This document shows, one piece after another, positions 17,347-25,470 of a stretch of 64,000 bases of DNA. The notes under the pieces were generated by a model. That model saw nothing but the letters and a program-made list of their open reading frames with translations. It made no database searches and was not told the origin of the DNA. Both the position numbers and the translations under genes were made by a program. The stretch is from Adlercreutzia wanghongyangiae. Lineage in GTDB: Bacteria > Actinomycetota > Coriobacteriia > Coriobacteriales > Eggerthellaceae. The first letter of the stretch is position 1. Every line of letters starts with the position of its first letter. The DNA lies in contig NZ_JAYMFF010000009.1 of the NCBI RefSeq assembly GCF_035989245.1, forward strand, positions 1 through 64,000, in the 5' to 3' direction.

Positions 17347-17455
17347 TAGAAATTTGAAATACCATGGCGCAACATGAGGACAAAGCCAAGAGGATGGAAA
17401 TTCCAATGGGCTAAAAGTTAAAACTTGAGTACATTGTACGAAAGGGGTTTGCGTC

Positions 17456-18334
17456 ATGAGTGTTTACCAGGAGGCCTACCATCTGCCCGAGTTCACCTAC
17501 GACTACGAGAAGCTGAAGATCGAGCAGCGCGGCCCGGTCTACATCTGCTCCTTCAACGACGCCGGCAACCTGAACGCCATGTCCTACGCCCAGATGGCGG
17601 AGTTCAACGACTTCCTCATCAAGGTGCGCATGGACAAGGATTGCCGCGTTATCGTGCTGACCGGCGAGGGCAAGTCCTTCTGCGCCGGCTTCAACCTGAA
17701 CGACCTGGCGCTTGATCCCCCGGAGGACATGGGCCGCATTCAGCGCGACTTCTACATCATGCAGCGTATGTGCTCCGACCAGATCGTGAACATGCGCCGC
17801 TGCGAGCAGCCCATCATCGGCGCCCTGAAGGGCTTCGCCGTGGGCGGCGGCTTGTCCATCTCCTGCGCTTGCGACATGCGCATCCTGGGCGAGTCCTACA
17901 AGATGAACGCCGGCTACCTGTCCATCGGCTACACCGGCACCGACATGGGCGGCGCCTTCTTCCTCCCGAAGATCGTGGGCTATGCCCGCGCCTGCGAGAT
18001 CCTCATGAACCCCCGTCGTTTCGACGCTCAGAAGCTGTACGAGTGGGGCTTCGCCAACCAGGTCGTGGCCGACGACGACGTGCTTGAGACCGCCGTGGCC
18101 CTGGCCGAGGAGATCTGCCGCGAGACCGCTCCGTTCGGCCTGCGCCTGACCAAGGAGTGCCTGCAGTCCTCGCTGGACGGCACCTCCTTCGAGAACGTCA
18201 TCAAGATGGAGAACCGCAACCAGGTGCTGGCCTCCAACACCAACGACGGTATCATGGGCACCCTGAAGATGAACCCCAAGAACCGCGAGGACGTGAAGGC
18301 CAACCCCGAGAAGTACGCCTTCCACAACATGTAA
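17456..18334 (+). CDS. Crotonase-fold protein (enoyl-CoA hydratase/isomerase family)
   Basis: The 292-aa cytosolic protein has the crotonase oxyanion-hole segments FCAGFNLND near 80 and GFAVGGGLS near 124, followed by a TDMGGAFFLPK-type stretch near 162. By eye the two glutamates that act in classical hydratases are Ser and Tyr. An Asp in TDMGG aligns with the catalytic Asp of dienoyl-CoA isomerase, so isomerase, hydrolase or another activity is as likely as hydration. The ATG follows AAAGGGG with 8 bases between. It is monocistronic, with an AT-rich regulatory region before it and a terminator after it. It probably acts on the same CoA thioester as the nearby ligase and dehydrogenases. Confidence 0.88.
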   Translation: MSVYQEAYHLPEFTYDYEKLKIEQRGPVYICSFNDAGNLNAMSYAQMAEFNDFLIKVRMDKDCRVIVLTGEGKSFCAGFNLNDLALDPPEDMGRIQRDFYIMQRMCSDQIVNMRRCEQPIIGALKGFAVGGGLSISCACDMRILGESYKMNAGYLSIGYTGTDMGGAFFLPKIVGYARACEILMNPRRFDAQKLYEWGFANQVVADDDVLETAVALAEEICRETAPFGLRLTKECLQSSLDGTSFENVIKMENRNQVLASNTNDGIMGTLKMNPKNREDVKANPEKYAFHNM

Positions 18335-18365
18335 GAGATCGGGACGGCACCACCGTACCGTATCG

Positions 18366-18396
18366 GGAGCCCCGCAGCCCACAAGGCCGGGGCTCC
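18366..18396 (+). terminator. Terminator after the crotonase gene
   Basis: GGAGCCCCG (18366-18374) pairs with CGGGGCTCC (18388-18396), followed by TTTTCTCTTTC. Confidence 0.9.
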
Positions 18397-18438
18397 TTTT
18401 CTCTTTCTAGGCAGAAAATCGCCGCAGGGGAGCCGCGC

Positions 18439-18530
18439 GGTACCTTGATTCGCTCAGACAGTCCTCGCTTGGTGAAACAGGACATTTAGTCCTGTTTCAG
18501 TCGCCGCGGAACTCGCTCGGTCAAGGCACC
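18439..18530. repeat. Structured dispersed element, copy 1
   Basis: An outer stem (GGTACCTTGA with TCAAGGCACC) and an inner perfect 10-bp stem (18474-18483 with 18489-18498) flank internal loops CTCAGACAGTCCTCGCT and GCGGAACT. The loops are shared with the copy at 32867-32962, while the stems differ in sequence but are still paired. Confidence 0.7.
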
Positions 18531-18576
18531 CCGCGTCTCCTCTCGAATCGAACGTTGTTGAGACGAGGAGGACGCT

Positions 18577-19194
18577 ATGAAAGTACTGGGAATCAACGGG
18601 AGCCATCGGGCGGGGAAGGGTACGGCGGCGCTGCTGCAGGCGGCGCTGGACGCGGCGGCCGAGGCTGGGGCTGAAACCGAGCTGGTGGAGCTCTCGAGGC
18701 TGAATATCGGGTTCTGCATCGGCTGCAACAAGTGCCTCATGCAGACCAGCTGCACGCTGTCGGACGATATGGAAGGCCTGTACGAGAAGATGCGCGGCGC
18801 CGACGCCATCTTGCTGGCATCGCCCGACTACTTCGGCACCGTGAGCGCCCGCACCAAGAACTTCATGGACCGCACGCGCCCCTTCCACATGGTGGAGAAC
18901 GTGCTGAAGGGGAAGATCGGCGCGGGTCTGACCACGGCCGGCCTGAACAACTGCGGGGCCGAGGGCACTTTGGCGCTCATCGACCAGTGGCTGGCCACCC
19001 ACGAGATGCTGGCCGTGCACGCGCGTCCGGAAGGTCCGGTGCTGGCTCCCGGGGCCATCGCCACCGGTTTCGCGGGGCTTGATGAGGCGGGGCGTCCTGT
19101 GTGGCGCTCGGTGAAGGGCGATGCCATCGGGTTCGCCATCGCCCGCCAACTCGGCACCGACGTAGTGGCCCTGGGCGAGCGCCTGGGCAGATAA
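18577..19194 (+). CDS. Flavodoxin-fold iron-sulfur flavoprotein / NAD(P)H-dependent FMN reductase family
   Basis: The 205-aa protein begins with a flavodoxin-like FMN phosphate loop, GINGSHRAGKGT. A compact cysteine motif, CIGCNKCLMQTSC, follows near residue 48 and resembles the 4Fe-4S motif of archaeal-type iron-sulfur flavoproteins. SPDYFGTVSARTKNFMDR near 88 is typical of the FMN reductase fold. The ATG follows GAGGAGGACGCT. It is probably a soluble electron carrier or quinone/disulfide reductase. It is monocistronic, between the structured repeat and a terminator, and the partner is unknown. Confidence 0.85.
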   Translation: MKVLGINGSHRAGKGTAALLQAALDAAAEAGAETELVELSRLNIGFCIGCNKCLMQTSCTLSDDMEGLYEKMRGADAILLASPDYFGTVSARTKNFMDRTRPFHMVENVLKGKIGAGLTTAGLNNCGAEGTLALIDQWLATHEMLAVHARPEGPVLAPGAIATGFAGLDEAGRPVWRSVKGDAIGFAIARQLGTDVVALGERLGR

Positions 19195-19258
19195 GCGGCC
19201 GAGTCTTGAACGCGTTGCCGTGCCCGGCGTGCCCGGTGCTGCAACGTGTATTCGCAGC

Positions 19259-19291
19259 GCAGGAGGCCCTCCATGGCGGAGGGCCTCCTGC
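19259..19291. terminator. Terminator between convergent genes
   Basis: A perfect 14-bp stem (19259-19272 with 19278-19291) with a 5-nt loop is followed by TTTT. It separates the flavodoxin gene from the convergent reductase gene. Confidence 0.9.
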
Positions 19292-19342
19292 TTTTCAGCG
19301 GCCGTCATGCAAAGCCGCACATCGGTCGGTTGGGGCGTTGCC

Positions 19343-21214
19343 TTAGGCCAGGGCGTAGGCTGCGGCGTTGGTGCCGGCGTTACGTCCGAAGGTCATGCAG
19401 TCGGCGATGGCATTGCCGCCCAGGCGGTTGCTGCCGTGGATGCCGCCGGTGCACTCGCCTGCGGCATACAGGCCGGGAATCACGGCGCCGTCGGCCGAGA
19501 CGGCCTCGGATTCCACGTTCACATGGATGCCGCCCATGGTGTGGTGCACGGTGGGCACCTTGCGGCAGGCGTACCAGGGGCCTTCGGTCATGGCGGCGTC
19601 GGCTGTGTTGTTGGCGACGAAGCCGAACTCGTCGGTGCCGCCGCCCACTACGGCGTTGTAGGCGTCGATGGCGGCCTGCAGATTCGCCGCGTCCACGTCC
19701 ATGGCGCTGGCCAGCTCCTCAACGGTCTCACCCGTCACGATGTGCTGCAGCCCCAGCATGTTGTTGATGGTGGCGCCGTTCTCGTCGGGCTCGTCGGGAT
19801 CGGGGTAGCGTAGCTTGTTCACGACCACCCAGTAGGTGCCGTCGGGCTGGGCGAAGATGTTCTTGCACAGCACGTCGCGCTCGGCGCCCTCGTTCACGAA
19901 GCGGTTGCCTTCCTTGTTCACGAAGATGCGGTTGCGGCCGGAGGTGCGGATGTCCTCCATCAGACCCGTGCCCGGAGTGCCGCAGGGATGCAACTGGATG
20001 TCGGACAGGCCGATCAGCTCGGCGCCGGCGCCCTCGGCCAGCGCCAGGCCCTCGCCCTGGGCGCAGGGCTTGATGTTGGTGCAGCCGATGGAGTCGTCCA
20101 GCACGACTTCCTTCCACACGCCATCGTTCACGGACTGGCGGTACTCCACGTTGGCGCCGAAACCGCCGGTGGCGATGATGACGGCCTTGGCGTTCACAGT
20201 CACGTCCTCGGTCTCGTCGTACAGGGCCTTCACGCCCACCACGGCTCCACCGGCATCGGTGATCAGCTCTTTGGCCTGCATATCGTTCAGGATGGTGATC
20301 TTGTCGGCGTTATCGGATACGAACTGCTGGAACGAGCGGATGTAGGTGTTGCCCGACGGGGTAGCGGGGTAGTGGCTGCGCTCGCCGAGGGAGCCAGTGG
20401 CGCTGCCGCACTCGTCCTTGAACTCGACGCCCAGGCTCTCCAGCCAGTGGACGGAATCGAGCGCGTTGTCGGTCAGGTAGTGCACGAGCTCGGGCGTGCC
20501 CTTGTCGTGACCGCCCTTCATAGTGGTCTCGTAGAACGTCTCGATTGAGTCCTCGATGCCCTGCTTCTCCTGGCGCTCGGGATCCACGGCGTTCAGCGCG
20601 CCCTCGGATACGTTGGTGGAACCGCCGGTGATGCCGCACTTCTCCAGAACGATGACGCTGGCTCCGGCCTGCACGGCCGCGATGGCCGCTGCCAGGCCCG
20701 AGCCGCCCCCGCCCACGACGCACACGTCGGTGTCGTAGCTGGGCTGCACTTCGGGCTTGGCCGGTGCAGGGGCCTCTTCCAGGGCGTCGAGCGCGCCGGC
20801 CTGGTCGGCACATTCCTTCAGGCCCTCTTGCAGCGACATGGAGGACAGCGTCGCGCCGGTGACGGTGTCGATGTTGATGGTCTGGTTCTCGATCACCTGG
20901 TCGGTCAGCGTCTTCAGGGCGTCGGCGCCCACGCCGAGAGACTCCTGGTTGGCGGAGGTGTCGATGGCCGTGATGGCGTTGTCGGAGAACGTGACAGTCA
21001 TGGTGTAGGGGGCGTTATGGCCGGTGACATCGGCGGTGTAGGTGCCCGCCTTCCAGGGTGCCGAGCTGGCGAGCCCATCGGAAGTGCTGTGCGGGGCGCA
21101 GCTGGTCAGGCCGAAGCTGGCCAGGCCGCCCCAGACGCCGAGAACGGCGGCGCCCTTGCAGAACGTGCGGCGGGATATGCCGCTGGTCGCGTTGTTGTCA
21201 GATGTGCGGGTCAT
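19343..21214 (-). CDS. Tat-exported flavinylated FAD reductase (fumarate/urocanate reductase-like lipoprotein)
   Basis: The 623-aa precursor has a twin-arginine signal (SRRTFCKG near 14) ending in a lipobox LTSC, so it is probably a lipoprotein outside the membrane. An FMN-binding domain follows, with the ApbE flavinylation motif DTVTGAT (Thr122). The FAD_binding_2/fumarate-reductase-like catalytic domain then starts with CVVGGGGSGLAAAIA near 165. Active-site-like segments HHTMGG and GGIHGSNRLGG near the C-terminus match fumarate-type reductases. The ATG follows AAAGGAGG. It likely receives electrons from membrane quinol and reduces an extracellular acceptor, possibly an unsaturated acid. The acceptor is unknown. 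Confidence 0.9.
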   Translation of the reverse strand: MTRTSDNNATSGISRRTFCKGAAVLGVWGGLASFGLTSCAPHSTSDGLASSAPWKAGTYTADVTGHNAPYTMTVTFSDNAITAIDTSANQESLGVGADALKTLTDQVIENQTINIDTVTGATLSSMSLQEGLKECADQAGALDALEEAPAPAKPEVQPSYDTDVCVVGGGGSGLAAAIAAVQAGASVIVLEKCGITGGSTNVSEGALNAVDPERQEKQGIEDSIETFYETTMKGGHDKGTPELVHYLTDNALDSVHWLESLGVEFKDECGSATGSLGERSHYPATPSGNTYIRSFQQFVSDNADKITILNDMQAKELITDAGGAVVGVKALYDETEDVTVNAKAVIIATGGFGANVEYRQSVNDGVWKEVVLDDSIGCTNIKPCAQGEGLALAEGAGAELIGLSDIQLHPCGTPGTGLMEDIRTSGRNRIFVNKEGNRFVNEGAERDVLCKNIFAQPDGTYWVVVNKLRYPDPDEPDENGATINNMLGLQHIVTGETVEELASAMDVDAANLQAAIDAYNAVVGGGTDEFGFVANNTADAAMTEGPWYACRKVPTVHHTMGGIHVNVESEAVSADGAVIPGLYAAGECTGGIHGSNRLGGNAIADCMTFGRNAGTNAAAYALA

Positions 21215-22161
21215 GGTATGCCTCCTTTGCTGGCATGACGGTTATCGGCATCGGGGGAGTCGCTGTTGATTTGGCCGGGATGGTCTCGGGAACTGCCAGA
21301 GGCTCAGGCGATTGCCATGACTGCACTTTAGTACGGTAGAGGGATGTAACTATGCGTCAATAACTCACTGTTATGCATGTGCATATTATGTGTTGATATT
21401 TTGAAACGTTAGCTCGGAGTTTCGAAAAGAACGAGGCCCGCTCCGATATTCTGACAGATTGCGACGCCCGCAGTGCTCTGTAGGGAAGGGGGGCTCTGCG
21501 TTTGGTGGCACGAGCCGTACGGTGTGCTCGTCGGCTGCAATCTCTCCGGTGCGTCGTCGCGGACGATCGCGTCCATTCCATGCCAGCTCCGTTGTTGCGC
21601 GACACCACCTCGTAGCACGCTATGTCGCCTGCATGCGTGGTGCCGACGTTCCGATTCATGCTTTCGACTGTCATCACGATGATCATTTCGATTGTGGTCA
21701 CGAAGATCAAGATGTATAAGGATTTCCAGCGTGTTCTAGTCTAATTCTGGCCACAAATCTGCTGCTTTATAAGGGCCTAGCGGGAATCATACTCTCACAT
21801 CCTTATAAATCTCTGAAAATATGGCCTTTCTTTTGGAAGGACGAGGCTCATGTCCCGTTTTGAGGTGCAGCGATCTTAGATATCGGTTCATTTGTGGCCA
21901 GAAACCTTCCAAAGGGGTAAAAAGCTTATAGAAATCCACTGATTTGCGACCATTGCCCCTTGCTGCTGTAGCGCTTGGTAACTGCTGGGGAGAAGATAGG
22001 GATAGGTTTTGGCCAACGGCGCCGGAACGCATGGGGGTTCCATCTACGACTTGGGTTTTGCGATTTGACTAACGAGTCCAGAGTGTTAAAAAGAAGGGGC
22101 ACTCAAAGGCGACTCGGACATGGTCGGTACATACGGCGCGTGATAAGCGGGAAGGAGAACG
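21215..22161. other. 947-bp gap without genes, containing an inverted-repeat element
   Basis: Between two minus-strand genes lies a region of lower GC than its surroundings from about 21340. Short open frames have no ribosome-binding sites and no recognisable product. The promoter of the reductase gene should lie just upstream of 21214. The rest holds the inverted-repeat element at 21745-21903 and otherwise nothing I can assign. Confidence 0.5.
21745..21903. repeat. MITE-like element with 14-bp terminal inverted repeats
   Basis: TTCTGGCCACAAAT at 21745-21758 and its exact complement at 21890-21903 bound 159 bp of noncoding DNA. An inner inverted repeat, TTTATAAGG (21766-21774) and CCTTATAAA (21801-21809), is also present. 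The termini share TTCTGGCCA with the element at 36475-36674. Confidence 0.6.
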
Positions 22162-22189
22162 AAAAAGGAGCCGCCGAAGCGACTCCTTT
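22162..22189 (-). terminator. Terminator of the CoA-transferase gene
   Basis: On the minus strand, AAAGGAGTCGC, loop TTCG, GCGGCTCCTTTTT forms an 11-bp stem with one G-U pair and a T-run. Confidence 0.85.
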
Positions 22190-22212
22190 CAGAGATAGGA
22201 AGCACGTTGGGC

Positions 22213-23523
22213 TTACCAGTTGCAGGCGGCCTCGCCCTTCTCCTGGCGCTCGGACTTGAAGATGGTGTCGGGCACCTCCTCGCCGTGGTAGCACTTCACA
22301 GCGCCCTTTTCCTCCAGCTCGGCGATCTGCTCGGGGGTGTAGCCGAACTTCTCCAGGTATTCGGCGGTGTGGTAGCCGATGGGCTTGGAGAGGATGATCG
22401 GCGGGTCACCGTAGCCGGCGAAGCGGATGGGCGTGGTGGGCAGCGCATGCTCGCCAAACGCGTCGTACTTCACCTTGCGGATGGCGTCGTTCACGTAGGC
22501 CTCGTCGTCCTTCAGAATGTCGGTGAAGCGGAACACCTTCTGGCTCGGCACTTCCCACTCGGCCAGGATCTTCAGCCACTCCTCCAGGTCCTTCTTGGCG
22601 AAGCCCTCGTCGAGGATGGTGATCAGCTCGGGCTGACGATGCTCGGCCTTCACGTTCTCGATCGTGGCGAAGCGCGGATCGTCCACCAGGTCGTCGCGAC
22701 CGATGATCTTCATCATGTCGTTGTAGTAGCGGTTGTGCTGCGGCTGGCAGATGTACAGCCACTTGTCGTCCGCCGTCTTGTAGGTGTTGTTGAAGGGGTT
22801 CGGCACGTTCGTGCGGGACTTCGGGTAGTCCGCGCCGAACTGCTGGGCGCACAGGCCGATGGAGCCGCCCCAGATGGCGGAGTGGTACAGGTTCACGACC
22901 ACCTTGTCGCCCTCACCGGTGCGCAGCTTGTTCACCAGCGCGCCGAGCAGGCCGGCAGCCATCATGATGGCGGTGTTGTAGTCGCCGAAAGCCTGGGGCG
23001 GAATCGCGGGGGAGGTGTCCTTCTCGGGGAAGGTACCGGCCACGCCGCCGCGGGCAGCCCAGCACACGGCGTCGTATCCGGGCGAATGGGCGAACTCGCC
23101 GAACTCGCCGTAACCGCGCATCTGGCCCCAGATGAGGCCCGGGAACTCCTTGTGCAGGGTCTCGTAGTCCAGACCCAGCTTCTGCAGGGCAGCGGTGCGC
23201 ATGTTGTTCATGAAAATGTCGGCCTCGCCGATCATCTTCTTGGCAATGGCCAGGCCCTCGGGATCCTTCAGATTCAGGGAGACCCAGTTCTTGTTGGTGT
23301 TGTTCAGGTCGATCGTGGGATCCTCGGTGTCGGTCAGTTCGCAGCCGAAGCCGGGGCCCTGGGTGCGCTGGGTGTCACCGGCGAAGGACTCGATCTTGAT
23401 GACCTCGGCGCCCATCTCGGACAGCACGCGGACGGTAGCCGGGGCGGCCACGTAGGTGCACATCTCGACGACCTTGATCCCGGCGAGGGGGCCGTAGCCG
23501 TTGAGCTTTTCGGTAACGGTCAT
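22213..23523 (-). CDS. Class III (CaiB/BaiF) CoA-transferase
   Basis: The 436-aa protein moves CoA between carboxylic acids without ATP. It has the family N-terminus GIKVVEMCTYVAAP, then VLSEMGAEVIKIE near 34, and the catalytic Asp (Asp151) in SPGYDAV. KNWVSLNLKDPEG near 79 is also typical. The ATG follows GAAAGGAGTG. It is monocistronic, with a terminator after it. In anaerobic carnitine and bile-acid pathways such enzymes recycle CoA from product to incoming substrate. Here it probably complements the ATP-using ligase at 15265-16902, but the pair of acids cannot be named. Confidence 0.93.
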   Translation of the reverse strand: MTVTEKLNGYGPLAGIKVVEMCTYVAAPATVRVLSEMGAEVIKIESFAGDTQRTQGPGFGCELTDTEDPTIDLNNTNKNWVSLNLKDPEGLAIAKKMIGEADIFMNNMRTAALQKLGLDYETLHKEFPGLIWGQMRGYGEFGEFAHSPGYDAVCWAARGGVAGTFPEKDTSPAIPPQAFGDYNTAIMMAAGLLGALVNKLRTGEGDKVVVNLYHSAIWGGSIGLCAQQFGADYPKSRTNVPNPFNNTYKTADDKWLYICQPQHNRYYNDMMKIIGRDDLVDDPRFATIENVKAEHRQPELITILDEGFAKKDLEEWLKILAEWEVPSQKVFRFTDILKDDEAYVNDAIRKVKYDAFGEHALPTTPIRFAGYGDPPIILSKPIGYHTAEYLEKFGYTPEQIAELEEKGAVKCYHGEEVPDTIFKSERQEKGEAACNW

Positions 23524-23859
23524 GGCGACAACACTCCTTTCCTGTGTGGTTAGTCGGGCGGTTCGTTTGTTTGCAAACCTATCTTCTCAGGGTTATTGAC
23601 CGTAATCTACGGATAAAAAGAAAAAAATGGGTAAAAATGGCACGAATTTGTTGAAAAAAATCCCGTTGGTTTGAAGATTCTTCCTATGCAAACAGGACAA
23701 GAAGATTAAAATGTTTCCAACCAAGGAAGGAGATGGCCGCCCGCGGGGTCCCCGTCGCGATGGGGGCGCGATGCGGGCGCAAGGTTGGCTGCGGCGCCGG
23801 GCGCGACAGAGTGCATCCCGCGCCGTTTCCTACTATATATAAAGGGAGGAGACGCAATC
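23524..23859. promoter_or_regulatory. Divergent promoter region between CoA-transferase and acyl-CoA dehydrogenase genes
   Basis: A 336-bp gap is AT-rich from 23565 to 23710. A 13-bp palindrome, CCGTA-atc-TACGG, lies at 23600-23612 upstream of the CoA-transferase. GGACAA at 23694-23699 resembles one half of the repeats before the crotonase and MFS genes. No gene is seen. Confidence 0.35.
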
Positions 23860-25020
23860 GTGGATTTCGCGTTGAACGAGGACCAGAATAAGCTCATCGG
23901 CGCCTTTCGCGCCTTCGGCATGGAGACCTTCACCCCCGAGCGGGTGGCCAAGTGGTGCCGCGACCAGGGTCTGCCCGACACGGTGATGAAGGAGTTCGTC
24001 GACCTGTACTACGATACCGCCGAGGACGATGTGCCGGCCGACGTGGCCCACTCGCTTCTGTCCCAGGCCCTCATCGTGGAGGAGCTGTCCCGTTGCGCGG
24101 GCACCAGCTTGCCCTTCCAGACCGATCTGTTCAACCTGCAGATCATGCGCGGGTTCGCCGGCGACGGCGAGGCGGCCTCCATCGTGGAGGACTACCGCGC
24201 CGCCGGGCGCCTCATGTTCGCCCTGGCCATTTCCGAGCCCGACGGGGGCTCCGATTCCATGGCCATGAAGACCTCGTGCCAGACGGTGGACGGGCGTCTG
24301 CTGCTGAACGGCCGCAAGTCCTACGTGAACAACGGCGAGTACGCGCCCTATATTCTGACGGCCGCCATCGACCGCGACGACGCGGGGGAGGGAAAGTACC
24401 CGCCGCTGTCGTTCTGGCTCATTCCGCGCCATGCGCCGGGAATCAACGCCGTGCCTATCAGCAAGATCGGCCAGTCGATGCTGCCCTTCGCCCTCATCTC
24501 CTTCGACGACGTGGAGCTGGATCCGGCCTGGCGGCTGGACGACGCCCAAGGCGGGTTCCGTCGCCTGTTCGGGCTTTTGGAGTACGGGCGCGTGCTGCTG
24601 TGCGCCTCGAGCCTCGGCATGGCCCAGGCGGCCATGGACGACGCGGTGGAGCACGCCCGCAGCCGCAAGGCCTTCGGCATGCAGGTGGGGCGGTTCCAGC
24701 AGATAGAGACCATGCTCACCGACATGGAGGTGCGGCTGCGCAACATGCGCTCCATGGTATACCGCGCGGCTTGGGCGGTGGAGACGGCCGACGACGAGGA
24801 GCGGCTGGAAGTGGCCCTCATGAAGCGGTATGTGCCGCGGGCGGCCGTGGAGGTGGCCTCGGACGCCATGCAGATATTGGGCGGCCTGGGCTACACCGAG
24901 GGCTCGCGCGTGAGCCGTATCTGGGAGGACTGCCGCGGCAACCAGATCGCCGAGGGCACCGACCAGGTGATGGTCTACATCGCCGCACCGCTCATCATGG
25001 AGAAGTACCGGAGTTTCTGA
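23860..25020 (+). CDS. Acyl-CoA dehydrogenase family protein
   Basis: The 386-aa protein belongs to the same subfamily as 4936-6120, sharing the C-terminal pattern DCRGxQI-x-x-GT. Motifs are ISEPDGGSDSMAMK near 124 and ILGGLGYTEGSRVSRIWED near 340. Unlike its paralogue it reads QIAEGTDQVM, so the canonical catalytic Glu is present. The start is the GTG at 23860, preceded by AGGGAGGA at 23843-23850; no Met codon downstream has a comparable site. It is divergent from the CoA-transferase. The two paralogues could form a heteromer or act on successive intermediates. Confidence 0.9.
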   Translation: MDFALNEDQNKLIGAFRAFGMETFTPERVAKWCRDQGLPDTVMKEFVDLYYDTAEDDVPADVAHSLLSQALIVEELSRCAGTSLPFQTDLFNLQIMRGFAGDGEAASIVEDYRAAGRLMFALAISEPDGGSDSMAMKTSCQTVDGRLLLNGRKSYVNNGEYAPYILTAAIDRDDAGEGKYPPLSFWLIPRHAPGINAVPISKIGQSMLPFALISFDDVELDPAWRLDDAQGGFRRLFGLLEYGRVLLCASSLGMAQAAMDDAVEHARSRKAFGMQVGRFQQIETMLTDMEVRLRNMRSMVYRAAWAVETADDEERLEVALMKRYVPRAAVEVASDAMQILGGLGYTEGSRVSRIWEDCRGNQIAEGTDQVMVYIAAPLIMEKYRSF

Positions 25021-25470
25021 TTCGGGTCCCGCCGCGCCTGCAGGCAGCGGGTGCGGCGGGTGCAGCCGATAGGTCGCGAGGGGCCCCGCCGCGCTCGTTT
25101 CGCTCCCGTCCCAACCGCGCACGCCCCCCGCGTGCCGGAGGCGGGAAAGGCGAGGGGAGCGCAGCGGGGCCTTCCTTCTGCAGATGCCCATCTATTACCC
25201 CATTGTCCTGAATTGGGGGATGGCGGTTGGCGAAACACGCTATTCATGAAACCTATTAATCATAAGTCATTCCGATAATTGGGACATAATCTAATATATT
25301 GTCCAATAATTGAGACAAAATACGGACAACTCGCTTGATATTGTCCGTGCCCACGAAGGGCTTTTTGGGGTAAAACTAGCTTGGCGGGTATAGAGAGAGC
25401 CCGTCGATGAAGTTCTTTCAGGGGTTCGACGTTTGCACACGGTTCAATCAATCGACTGAGGAGGTTTACC
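25021..25470. other. Intergenic region with GC-rich hairpin and MFS promoter
   Basis: A long imperfect hairpin (25082-25096 with 25157-25171, plus inner GC-rich pairing) follows the dehydrogenase gene and may end its transcript. From 25250 the sequence turns AT-rich and carries repeated GGACA/TGTCC half-sites at 25282, 25300, 25313, 25324 and 25342. No gene is seen. Confidence 0.45.
25323..25347. promoter_or_regulatory. Inverted-repeat operator candidate upstream of the MFS gene
   Basis: CGGACAA and TTGTCCG form a perfect 7-bp inverted repeat with 11-bp spacing, 124 bp before the start. The crotonase gene has a near match at 17324-17346. Confidence 0.45.

Larger units (their letters stand above)
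16903..17455. promoter_or_regulatory. AT-rich divergent intergenic region between ligase and crotonase genes
   Basis: This 553-bp gap is much richer in A+T than its surroundings, especially 17180-17450. It holds the palindrome at 16971-16988 and an inverted repeat at 17324-17346. A further imperfect inverted repeat, TTAC-cc-ACAAA with TTTGTGTAA, lies near 17290-17317. No gene was found. It should contain the promoters of both flanking genes. Confidence 0.5.

Noticed and set aside
21357..22032. Several 60-120 codon frames in the 21.2-22.2 kb gap
   Set aside because: No ribosome-binding sites, no motifs, and they overlap inverted repeats; the region is treated as noncoding.
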